Position numbers and translations under genes: made by a program
Virus record (IMG/VR): IMGVR_UViG_3300007734_000544
Location: 1 to 28,330 of that record
Direction: 5' to 3' (one strand)
Source of the DNA: a virus
DNA: 28,330 bases
The notes under the pieces: model-generated
Database searches by the model: none
What the model saw: the letters and a program-made list of their open reading frames with translations, nothing else
What the model was told of the DNA's origin: nothing
Shown here: piece by piece, positions 8,524-16,133 of the stretch
How the letters are laid out: every line of letters begins with the position of its first letter
Position numbering within the stretch: the stretch's first letter is position 1

Positions 8524-9207
8524 ATGAAAAAATGTGGAAAATGTTTAAAAGAACAAAATATTATAAATTTTAATAAAAAAACAAAAAGTAAAGATGGATA
8601 TGATAATATATGTAAATGTTGTCAATCAAATTATTCTAAGTTAAGATATATAAATGATAGAGAAAAAGTTTTAAACCAATGTAATAATTGGAGAAATAAA
8701 AATAAAACACAAGCTAATAAAATTTCATCTGATTATTATCATAAAAACAAAGAAAAATTAAATAAAATCCATAAAAAATATGTCGAAGATAATAAAGAAG
8801 ATAGAAATAAATACTGGAGAGAATACCAGAATGCTCGATGGATTAATGACCCACAGTATAAAATACAAAAAACATTAAGAAAACATATATATATTTATTT
8901 AAAAAACATGGATATTTCTAAAAATAAAAAAACATTTGATCTATTAGGATACACACCTCAAGATTATATAAATAAAATAGGAGAAGTACAACAAAATGAA
9001 CATATAGATCATAAAATTCCAATATCTTGGTTTAAAAATGATACTCCTATTAATTTAATATGGTCTTTAGATAATTTACAAAATATAAAAGCCGAAGAAA
9101 ATTGGAAGAAAAATAATCATTTTTCACATGAAATTTCTTTAAAATTTTATGAAAAAATAAAAGAATACATCAAACCAAAATATATAGATAAAATAAAATC
9201 AATTTAA
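8524..9207 (+). CDS. HNH homing endonuclease, free-standing
   Basis: 227 residues, lysine- and asparagine-rich. An N-terminal zinc finger is formed by Cys4/Cys7 and Cys30/Cys33 (CGKC and CKCC). A long basic helical region (about residues 45-110) could grip DNA. The nuclease core is near residues 159-199: EHIDHKIPISWF gives the HNH histidines, then LIWSLDNLQNIKAEENWKK and NNH. It sits between two phage genes with a 1-base gap to the next one and is markedly more AT-rich than flanking replication genes, as expected of a recent mobile insertion. It probably cuts a related phage allele in this neighbourhood. Confidence 0.85.
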   Translation: MKKCGKCLKEQNIINFNKKTKSKDGYDNICKCCQSNYSKLRYINDREKVLNQCNNWRNKNKTQANKISSDYYHKNKEKLNKIHKKYVEDNKEDRNKYWREYQNARWINDPQYKIQKTLRKHIYIYLKNMDISKNKKTFDLLGYTPQDYINKIGEVQQNEHIDHKIPISWFKNDTPINLIWSLDNLQNIKAEENWKKNNHFSHEISLKFYEKIKEYIKPKYIDKIKSI

Positions 9208-9208
9208 A

Positions 9209-9661
9209 ATGAATATAAATTTTATTTCAACAGATACTTTCAATATGTATGATTATACTACGGAAACTGATTTTATGAACAACAGACTATTTGCTACATT
9301 TACACAGCAAAATGAAATAGAAGGACTGATAAATGAATTATCATCCACCTACAGTATAATGTACAAAAAAATGTTTGTTCTTTTCATTAAGAGTACAAAT
9401 GAATATGTTGTAACATACAATGTAGAGCAAGGCAACGTCAACACAATACCTGAAAATACTATATTAGTACATAGAAAAAAAGAATCAAACACTCTATACA
9501 CAATCAACGCATTGAACGATTTGATTAAAAAATTGAACAATGGCGAAATTGATCCAACCTATAAAATAGAATGGCAAAATTATAAAAACTGTGTTCTGTT
9601 AACTCAACAAGGAGAAGTAAAACAATTGAACACAAAAATTTACAAGATTGTAGATCTTTAA
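9209..9661 (+). CDS. Conserved-looking small protein, unknown function
   Basis: 150 residues with mixed alpha/beta character and no cofactor or catalytic motif. Notable stretches are YVVTYNVEQGNVNTIPENTI in the middle and TINALNDLIKKLNNGEIDPT near the C-terminus. Its codon use is ordinary, unlike the HNH gene just before it, so it probably was the direct downstream neighbour of the family A polymerase gene before the endonuclease arrived. A polymerase-linked role is possible but unsupported by sequence. Confidence 0.5.
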   Translation: MNINFISTDTFNMYDYTTETDFMNNRLFATFTQQNEIEGLINELSSTYSIMYKKMFVLFIKSTNEYVVTYNVEQGNVNTIPENTILVHRKKESNTLYTINALNDLIKKLNNGEIDPTYKIEWQNYKNCVLLTQQGEVKQLNTKIYKIVDL

Positions 9662-9672
9662 TATTTATAATA
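9660..9672 (+). promoter_or_regulatory. Class 2 promoter-like motif abutting a start codon
   Basis: AATATTTATAATA overlaps the upstream stop (TAA 9659-9661) and runs straight into the ATG at 9673. The predicted start is near 9671, implying an essentially leaderless transcript. Confidence 0.45.
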
Positions 9673-10866
9673 ATGATTAAATTAATTGATTTATTGAAAG
9701 AAACAATAAATGAGGCTTTACCTATATCTAAAGCTAAAGAATTATATCTTATACAAAAATCTGATAAAGTAGTTCAATATCAAGATAAAATTTTTAATGA
9801 ATTAATAAATACACCTGAATATATAAAATCCAATAAAAATGGAGATAGATTATATTTTAAATTCATTAGAGAAAAAGATGAAAAAGACGAAGAAATTAAT
9901 GTGTCTAAGTTAAATCCTGAAATAATCAAAGTACTACAAGACAATAATTTTAAAGTAAAAGATTACATTAAAGGAACAGCAACAGATAAATACAACAGAG
10001 AAGTTAAAATAGGAAAAATACTACAAAAATTCAATCCAGAACTGTTACAAAAATTCAACAATGATGTTAATAGAGAAGCTTCTAAAGATAAAAATCAACT
10101 AGTTGTAATATCTAAAAGTCCATATGACATAGGAGGTGCATCTACAGACAGAGGCTGGAATTCATGTATGAATTTATACACTGGTAACAATGCTCAATAC
10201 ATCAATTGTGACATTGAACAAGGTACTATAATAGCATATTTAATAGGTGTAAATGATTTAAACATAAGCAATCCTCAAGCTAGAATGTTTATTAAACCTT
10301 TTATAAATGTAAGAAATAAAAAAGACATAATATATTACCCTGAACGTGTAGTTTATGGAACTGCACCTAAGTCATTTGAAGTTTTTATAAACAAAATATT
10401 TGAAAAATATCATCCTAAATCTGGAATGTACTCATTAACCCCATACCTATATGCTGATGATGCTGAGGAAGATCAAGAAAAAATAATTGATTTTACAAAG
10501 ATAATATCTAACAATAGAGATAAACAAATAGAAAAGAAAATAATTAAAAACATCCCTTTATCTAAAGATGAATTAAATGTTGGTAGTTTAATTTTAGTAG
10601 ATAAAAATATTAAGTTACTTCCTGATGGTCTTAACATTGCAAATTTACTTTCACTAGTAGGTAATCCAAATCTTAAACATCTTCCAAACAACATAAAAAT
10701 AGGAGGAAATTTATGGCTATCAGACACAGGCATAGAAGATCTTCCTAAAAATTTAAAATTAAAAAATGTAAGTTTAGACAACACTCCTTTAGCTAAAAAA
10801 TTTAATAATGATTCATCATTAATAAGAAAAGCTTACCCTAATATTGGCGGAGACATTTTTACATAA
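9673..10866 (+). CDS. Tagged protein with central W-x-SC domain and leucine-rich-repeat tail
   Basis: 397 residues. It opens with MIKLIDLLKETINEALPISK, an amphipathic tag with an I-N-E/A step like a T4-type prohead-protease site. A central domain (about residues 145-245) has STDRGWNSCMNLYTG, then GTIIAYLIGVND, PQARMFIKPFINVRN and YPERVVYGTAP. From about residue 290 come degenerate leucine-rich repeats of the bacterial LPxxL kind: LLPDGLNIANLLSLVGNPN, LKHLPNNIKIGGNLWLSDTG, IEDLPKNLKLKNVSLDNTPL. I do not know the central domain's function; its conserved Trp, Ser-Cys and Arg residues suggest an enzyme. A packaged protein delivered with the DNA is one interpretation. Confidence 0.6.
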   Translation: MIKLIDLLKETINEALPISKAKELYLIQKSDKVVQYQDKIFNELINTPEYIKSNKNGDRLYFKFIREKDEKDEEINVSKLNPEIIKVLQDNNFKVKDYIKGTATDKYNREVKIGKILQKFNPELLQKFNNDVNREASKDKNQLVVISKSPYDIGGASTDRGWNSCMNLYTGNNAQYINCDIEQGTIIAYLIGVNDLNISNPQARMFIKPFINVRNKKDIIYYPERVVYGTAPKSFEVFINKIFEKYHPKSGMYSLTPYLYADDAEEDQEKIIDFTKIISNNRDKQIEKKIIKNIPLSKDELNVGSLILVDKNIKLLPDGLNIANLLSLVGNPNLKHLPNNIKIGGNLWLSDTGIEDLPKNLKLKNVSLDNTPLAKKFNNDSSLIRKAYPNIGGDIFT

Positions 10867-10878
10867 TATTTATAATAA
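10865..10878 (+). promoter_or_regulatory. Class 2 promoter-like motif upstream of the SSB gene
   Basis: AATATTTATAATAA overlaps the stop of the preceding gene (TAA 10864-10866). It is followed by about 60 bases with no convincing gene and then by the -33/-7 promoter at 10942, so the SSB gene may have both a class 2 and a class 1 promoter. Confidence 0.4.
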
Positions 10879-10941
10879 ACGATTCATAATACTAGTTCAA
10901 CACTACAAAAAGAAAGGCATGTTCAAAGCTTTAAAAGCTAA

Positions 10942-10973
10942 TTTGGCCTAATAATAAAAAAGTAGTATATTTA
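10942..10973 (+). promoter_or_regulatory. Bacteroidota-type promoter (-33/-7) for the SSB operon
   Basis: TTTG at 10942-10945 (TTTGGCCTA), a 20-base spacer, TATATTTA at 10966-10973 followed by AGTAAAT. Expected start near 10977, giving a leader of about 30 A-rich bases before the ATG at 11007. Confidence 0.7.
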
Positions 10974-11006
10974 AGTAAATTAATAATCAATAAATAAAAA
11001 ACAAAG

Positions 11007-11885
11007 ATGGATTTAAACTCAATCAAAAGTAAGCTTAATGCGCTACAGTCGCAAGGTAAAAGCAAAGAAAAAGTTGACTACACCAAGTCACTATGGAAAC
11101 CAAAGTCAGAAGGTAAATTCCAAATCAGAATAGTACCGTCTATTTTAGACAAGAAAAATCCGTTCAAGGAAGTATTTGTACACTACGGAATTTCAAAATT
11201 TCCAATCTACGCATTAACAAATTGGGGAGAAAAAGATCCAATTGTAGAATTCGTAAAACAACTACGTCAAACATCTGACAAAGAAAATTGGAAGTTAAGT
11301 AAAAAATTAGAACCAAAAATGAGAGTATTTGCTCCTGTCATCGTTAGAGGTGAAGAAGACAAAGGCGTTCGTTTGTGGGAATTTGGTAAAGAAATTTACA
11401 TGCAACTGTTAGGCATTGCAGATGATGAAGACTATGGTGACTACACAGACATAAATGAAGGTCGTGATTTTACTTTAGAAACAGTAACTGGTGACATTGG
11501 TGGTCGTCAAGGCTTAAAATCATCTATTCGCATCAAACCTAAAACATCAGCATTAGGCACAGATAAAACACTTATCAAAATGTGGTTAGATGAACAACCA
11601 GATATTTTAGAACTTCAACGTAAACATGAATTTGATAGTTTAAAAGTAATTTTACAAAACTTCTTAAATCCAGAAGACACAGAAGGCACAGAAGACACAG
11701 TAAATAAAGAAGAAAGTAAAACACCAGCAAATGATTTACCTTGGAAAGACGAAGAAGAAGTTACTAAAACTAAAGTTACTTCCAAAAAAGAATCAAATTA
11801 CACATTAAAAACACCTTCAAAATCATCTAAAGCAGATAAATTTGACGCTTTATTTGAAGAAGAAGAAAATAATTCACCTTTTTAA
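11007..11885 (+). CDS. Single-stranded DNA-binding protein, T4 gp32-like
   Basis: 292 residues, close to T4 gp32 (301). The N-terminus (MDLNSIKSKLNALQSQGKSK) matches the short basic segment used for cooperative binding. The core (about residues 25-200) reads as the gp32 OB-fold region: LWKPKSEGKFQIRIVPSILD, PFKEVFVHYGISKFPIYALT and a VFAPVIVRGEEDKGVRLWEF stretch. The last 70 residues are a flexible acidic/Ser-Lys tail ending DALFEEEENNSPF, the part that contacts replication partners. It opens the replication block and has its own promoter, with UvsX 13 bases downstream. It coats single strands at forks and during recombination. Confidence 0.88.
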   Translation: MDLNSIKSKLNALQSQGKSKEKVDYTKSLWKPKSEGKFQIRIVPSILDKKNPFKEVFVHYGISKFPIYALTNWGEKDPIVEFVKQLRQTSDKENWKLSKKLEPKMRVFAPVIVRGEEDKGVRLWEFGKEIYMQLLGIADDEDYGDYTDINEGRDFTLETVTGDIGGRQGLKSSIRIKPKTSALGTDKTLIKMWLDEQPDILELQRKHEFDSLKVILQNFLNPEDTEGTEDTVNKEESKTPANDLPWKDEEEVTKTKVTSKKESNYTLKTPSKSSKADKFDALFEEEENNSPF

Positions 11886-11898
11886 ATTAAAATAAAAA

Positions 11899-12990
11899 AT
11901 GGCTAAAAAATCAAACGAGGAAGTTTCGTTAATGGAAGCAGTCTCTAAAGAGCTTAAAGGTAAATTTGATCTTAATAAATTTAAAGAAAAAAAGCTATTA
12001 AGTGGAAATGTAAAGTTTAAAGAACAAAAATGGATTCCTTTTTCAAAAGCAATGCAAGACGCTTTATCAATTCCAGGAATAGCTATGGGTCACATCAACA
12101 TAGTACGTGGTGGTAGCAACACAGGAAAAACCACCACGTCTATAGAGACTGTAGTATCTGCTCAAAAAATGGGTGTGTTACCAGTTTTAATGATTACAGA
12201 AATGAAACACAGTTGGGAACATTGGAAAATGATGGGATTTGAAATGAACGAAATTAAAGATGCAGAAGGAAAAACTGTAGACTATGATGGGTTTTTTATA
12301 TATAGAGACAGAGGAAAACTCAATTCAATCGAAGATGTAGCAGAATTTATGTTAGACATGTTAAATGAACAAGATAAAGGAAACTTACCATACGATTTAC
12401 TGTTCTTATGGGACTCAGTAGGTTCTATACCATGTCGATTAAGCATTGAACAAGGTAAAAACAACCCAATGTGGAATGCCGGAGCAATAGCTACTCAATT
12501 TGGAAATTTTATAAACCAAAGGGTTGTATTGTCAAGAAAAGAAGAAAGTAAATACACAAATACATTCTTAATTATAAATAAAACCGGAGTAGCACCAGCA
12601 GAAAATGTCTTTTCCCAACCTAGAATGACTAATAAAGGTGGAAACACATTTTTTTACGATTCATCAGTATGTTTAACTTTTGGTAATGTTACTAACAGTG
12701 GAACGTCAAAAATCAAAGCACAAAAAGATGGAAAAGATGTTGAATTTGCTTTAAGAACTAAAGTAGCATGTGATAAAAATCACGTGAATGGAATTACCAC
12801 TAAAAACACAGTAATAAGTACAGTACATGGTTTTATATCAGATGATCCTAAAGATATTACTAAATATAAGAAAGAACATTCACATGAGTGGGCTAATATT
12901 TTAGGAGAAGGAAATTATAAAACTATTGAAGACAACAGTGAGTGGAATGAAAAAGTAGATGTTTCTGACATTGTAGAATCTGAAGATTAG
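11899..12990 (+). CDS. uvsX: UvsX/RecA-like recombinase
   Basis: 363 residues (T4 UvsX is about 390). Walker A is GGSNTGKTT at residues 71-79; Walker B is YDLLFLWDSVGS with Asp172. Between them, LMITEMKHSWEHWKMMGF is typical of the phage RecA branch. Near residue 240 KGGNTFFYDSSVCLTF fits the L2 region. The C-terminus is acidic (KVDVSDIVESED). The protein forms filaments on SSB-coated single strands and drives strand exchange for recombination-dependent replication and repair. Its position directly after the gp32-like gene and two bases before the RNase H gene supports this. Confidence 0.93.
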   Translation: MAKKSNEEVSLMEAVSKELKGKFDLNKFKEKKLLSGNVKFKEQKWIPFSKAMQDALSIPGIAMGHINIVRGGSNTGKTTTSIETVVSAQKMGVLPVLMITEMKHSWEHWKMMGFEMNEIKDAEGKTVDYDGFFIYRDRGKLNSIEDVAEFMLDMLNEQDKGNLPYDLLFLWDSVGSIPCRLSIEQGKNNPMWNAGAIATQFGNFINQRVVLSRKEESKYTNTFLIINKTGVAPAENVFSQPRMTNKGGNTFFYDSSVCLTFGNVTNSGTSKIKAQKDGKDVEFALRTKVACDKNHVNGITTKNTVISTVHGFISDDPKDITKYKKEHSHEWANILGEGNYKTIEDNSEWNEKVDVSDIVESED

Positions 12991-12992
12991 TT

Positions 12993-14045
12993 ATGGACAA
13001 AGAAAATTTACTTAAACTTCTTAATGACATTAAGGAGGATGACATGCCGTCTTTAGACGAGGGAGAAAGAGTCCTGATTATAGATGGTTTAAATCTCTTT
13101 TTAAGGAATTTTGCAGTGTTAAACTACATCAACCCAGAAGGTACTCACATAGGAGGTTTAGGTGGTTTTTTACGTTCATTAGGTTCATTAGTTAAACAGT
13201 TAAAACCAACATCAATTTACATTGTATTCGATGGAGTAGGTTCTTCTATAAATAGGAAGAATTTACTTCCTGAATATAAATCAGGAAGAAATGTACTACG
13301 AGTTAACAAAACGTCTTTCTCTTCTCAAGAAAAAGAAAATGAATCTAAAACAAATCAAATTATTCATCTTATTCATTATTTACAATGTTTACCTATTAAA
13401 ATTTTATCATTAGATGGAGTTGAAGCAGATGACATTATAGCGTTTTTAAGTAAAGAACTAACCCAAAATAAAAAGAATAAAACATTCATAGTATCAGCAG
13501 ACAATGACTTTCTTCAACTAATAAATGAAAACATTACTATGTATAGATCTGTTGAGAAAGAATTTATTACACCTAAAATAGTAAAAGAAAAATATGGTGT
13601 TCATCCTTTTAATTTTCTCTTATATAAAACACTAATGGGAGACAGTTCTGATAAAGTAGGAGGAGTAAAAGGACTAGGAAAAGGAAAATTTGACAAGTTA
13701 TTTCCTGAAATGTTAGGAGAAAATAACTTAACATTAGATGACATTTATAAAATATGTGCTGAAAAATTTAAAGAACATGTTATATATTGTAGGGCATTAG
13801 AAAATTTTGACAACTTAAGAAAGGCTTATAAAATTATGGATTTAAGTAATCCTATGTTGGATGACCTAGAAAAGGAATATATATTAGATTATGTTAAAGA
13901 GTCTCCATATGAATTAAACATAGAAACGTTTCTTAAATTTTACCATAAAGATGGATTAGGAAATATATTAAAAAATGTAGACTACTGGATAAAAGACATT
14001 TGGAGTCCAATTAATAGATACAATAAAGCAAAAAATAAGTTATAA
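12993..14045 (+). CDS. rnh: RNase H / 5'-3' flap exonuclease (T4 Rnh-type)
   Basis: 350 residues with an N-terminal PIN-like FEN core. Metal-ligand motifs are in order: IIDGLN (Asp31), IVFDGVGS (Asp80), DGVEADD (Glu144, Asp146, Asp147), VSADNDFLQL (Asp170, Asp172) and the helix-hairpin-helix entry GDSSDKVGGVKGLG (Asp217, Asp220). It would remove RNA primers and flaps from lagging-strand fragments. T4 Rnh is about 305 residues; the extra length is an N-terminal lead of about 25 residues and a C-terminal helical extension. It is packed between UvsX and the helicase. I chose the ATG at 12993, two bases after the UvsX stop; Met18 downstream is an alternative start. Confidence 0.92.
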   Translation: MDKENLLKLLNDIKEDDMPSLDEGERVLIIDGLNLFLRNFAVLNYINPEGTHIGGLGGFLRSLGSLVKQLKPTSIYIVFDGVGSSINRKNLLPEYKSGRNVLRVNKTSFSSQEKENESKTNQIIHLIHYLQCLPIKILSLDGVEADDIIAFLSKELTQNKKNKTFIVSADNDFLQLINENITMYRSVEKEFITPKIVKEKYGVHPFNFLLYKTLMGDSSDKVGGVKGLGKGKFDKLFPEMLGENNLTLDDIYKICAEKFKEHVIYCRALENFDNLRKAYKIMDLSNPMLDDLEKEYILDYVKESPYELNIETFLKFYHKDGLGNILKNVDYWIKDIWSPINRYNKAKNKL

Positions 14046-14060
14046 TTTAAAATCAAATAT

Positions 14061-15443
14061 ATGCCATCATTAAATTCTTTAGAGAACTATGGAATCAGTT
14101 TCCAAACAAAGGTTATATCAGCATTATTAACTGATAAACCCTTCTTACAAAACATTAATGATGTTTTAACAGAAGAATATTTCAACAATTCCTCACAAAA
14201 GTGGGTTATAAATGAAATATTAAAATACTATCAAAAGTTTCATTGTCCTCCAACAATGGACGTGTTAAAAGTAGAAATGAAAAAAGTTGAAAATGAAGTA
14301 CTACAACTTTCCATCAGAGAACAGTTAAAAGAAGCATATAGATCATCAGATGAAAGTGACTTAACATACATTAAGCAGGAATTTTCTAATTTTTGTAAAA
14401 ATCAACAATTAAAAAAAGCATTATTGAACTCAGTTGACTTATTAAAAGCAGGTGACTATGATTCTATTAGAATATTGGTTGACAGCGCTTTAAGATCAGG
14501 CCAAGATAAAAATATAGGCCATGAATACAATAAAGACACTGAATCACGCTATAGAGAAGAAGACAGAACACCAATTCCAACACCATGGAATAAATTTAAT
14601 GATGTACTTCAGGGTGGCTTAGGTGAAGGTGATTTTGGCTTAATTTTTGGCAACCCAGGAGGAGGAAAATCATGGAGTTTAATTGCTATAGGAGCACATG
14701 CTGTAAAATGTGGTTTTAATGTTATACATTACACTTTAGAATTAGGTGAAGGATACATTGGAAGACGATATGATGCATTTTTTACAGAAATACCTGTTGA
14801 CAAGTTAAAACACAGTAAAGAAAAAGTAGGAGTAGTAACATCTGATTTACCAGGAAATTTAATTATTAAAGAATATCCAATGGGTAAGGCATCATTATCT
14901 ACAATAGAAAGTCACATTAAAAAATGCATTGACTTAGACTTTAAACCAGATTTAATTGTTATTGATTATGTTGATCTTTTATCATCAAAAAGAACAAATC
15001 GTGAACGTAAAGATGAAATTGATGATATTTATATGAGTACAAAAGGACTAGCTCGTGAATTAAAATTACCTATATGGAGTGTATCACAAGTCAATAGAGC
15101 AGGTGCCAAAGACAGTATTATTGAAGGAGATAAAGCAGCAGGATCATATGATAAAATAATGATAGCAGATTTTGCAATATCTTTATCAAGACAAAAGAAA
15201 GATAAAATTAACGGAACAGGTCGCTTTCACATTATGAAAAACAGATATGGAGCAGATGGTATGACATTTAACGCTAAAATAGATACATCTACAGGACATA
15301 TGGAAATTACAGGTGAACTTGGAGAAGACGAAGAGGAAGAATTAATAAGCAATGATAAAGTAAAATCATCTAATTATGGTTCAAACATAGATAGTTTTGA
15401 TCGTGAATATTTAAGCAAACAATTTTTTGAATTAAGTAAATAA
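14061..15443 (+). CDS. Replicative DNA helicase, DnaB/gp41-like
   Basis: 460 residues (T4 gp41 is 475). An N-terminal helical domain (about residues 10-150) is followed by a RecA-type ATPase: Walker A FGNPGGGKSW (Gly197-Ser204), a Glu in the HYTLELGEGYIGRR element, Walker B DLIVIDYVDLL (near residue 300), and an arginine-rich WSVSQVNRAGAKDS motif corresponding to DnaB sensor regions. The C-terminus is acidic (GEDEEEEL). It forms a hexameric ring that unwinds the fork 5' to 3' on the lagging strand and would act with the SSB and polymerase B here. No primase or clamp gene is seen in this window. Confidence 0.92.
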   Translation: MPSLNSLENYGISFQTKVISALLTDKPFLQNINDVLTEEYFNNSSQKWVINEILKYYQKFHCPPTMDVLKVEMKKVENEVLQLSIREQLKEAYRSSDESDLTYIKQEFSNFCKNQQLKKALLNSVDLLKAGDYDSIRILVDSALRSGQDKNIGHEYNKDTESRYREEDRTPIPTPWNKFNDVLQGGLGEGDFGLIFGNPGGGKSWSLIAIGAHAVKCGFNVIHYTLELGEGYIGRRYDAFFTEIPVDKLKHSKEKVGVVTSDLPGNLIIKEYPMGKASLSTIESHIKKCIDLDFKPDLIVIDYVDLLSSKRTNRERKDEIDDIYMSTKGLARELKLPIWSVSQVNRAGAKDSIIEGDKAAGSYDKIMIADFAISLSRQKKDKINGTGRFHIMKNRYGADGMTFNAKIDTSTGHMEITGELGEDEEEELISNDKVKSSNYGSNIDSFDREYLSKQFFELSK

Positions 15444-15449
15444 TAAAAT

Positions 15450-16127
15450 ATGAAATTATTAAAAATTTTATTAGGAATATACAAAGATGAATATGAATTA
15501 AATCTTAAAGAAGGTTTAATTAAAACTACTAATATTGGTAAAACATTAAATATTTTAGAAAAGAAGTATTCATTAAAGTTTACATTCACCAAAACTAAAA
15601 ACACATTTTATGTGAAAACTTTCAACACAGATGTTAATACTTTATTAAAGGGTATTATTAAAGATGCAAATACTTTAGGATGGTTTCCTTCATTTATAGA
15701 GACTAAAGATTATACTGGAAAGTGGGATGAAAAATATTTTAAAAAAGGTGAAATTAAATTAAGATTTGAACCCAAATTTGATGAAGAAATAATTGAAAAT
15801 ATTCCATCTATTTTATACCATATTGCTCCAACCCAAAATGCTGATAAAATTTTAAATATAGGATTAGTACCTAAATCAAGATCAAAAGCATCATATCATC
15901 CTGATAGAGTTTATTTATCTAAAGATTTAAAGGACATAGAAAATTTAGGAGAAATGTTTTATCAAAAAACAGGAATAAAAAACTGGACAATATTAAAAAT
16001 AAATACAAATATGATTCCTGGAGATTATTTAAAATTATATAACGACCCCAATTATGCCCAAGGATACTATACTCTAAACAACATACCTCCACAAGCAATA
16101 GAAAAAGTTAAAGATACTAATATATAA
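15450..16127 (+). CDS. Putative ADP-ribosyltransferase-fold protein
   Basis: 225 residues. The N-terminal 110 residues are lysine-rich and unassigned. The C-terminal half begins with ILYHIAPTQNADKILNIGL (His124), then PKSRSKASYHPDRVYLSKD (Tyr155), and WTILKINTNMIPGDYLKL. The H...GL.P....hPdRVYL pattern is one I associate with phage members of the ART/KptA-like superfamily, where His and Tyr grip NAD+; the third catalytic residue is not obvious. It lies between the helicase and the ribonucleotide reductase, with a 6-base gap on each side. A host-modifying (Alt/ModA-like) or RNA 2'-phosphotransferase role is possible. Confidence in the fold is modest and lower for the reaction. Confidence 0.45.
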   Translation: MKLLKILLGIYKDEYELNLKEGLIKTTNIGKTLNILEKKYSLKFTFTKTKNTFYVKTFNTDVNTLLKGIIKDANTLGWFPSFIETKDYTGKWDEKYFKKGEIKLRFEPKFDEEIIENIPSILYHIAPTQNADKILNIGLVPKSRSKASYHPDRVYLSKDLKDIENLGEMFYQKTGIKNWTILKINTNMIPGDYLKLYNDPNYAQGYYTLNNIPPQAIEKVKDTNI

Positions 16128-16133
16128 ACCATT

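Noticed and set aside
10919-10951. Ten-codon frame MFKALKANLA between the leucine-rich-repeat gene and the SSB gene
   Set aside because: Too short, overlaps the -33 box of the SSB promoter, and lacks coupling to a neighbour.
10867-11006. tRNA or small RNA in the gap before the SSB gene
   Set aside because: No cloverleaf or T-loop sequence could be formed by eye; the AGCTTT/AAAGCT palindrome is too short to support an RNA gene.
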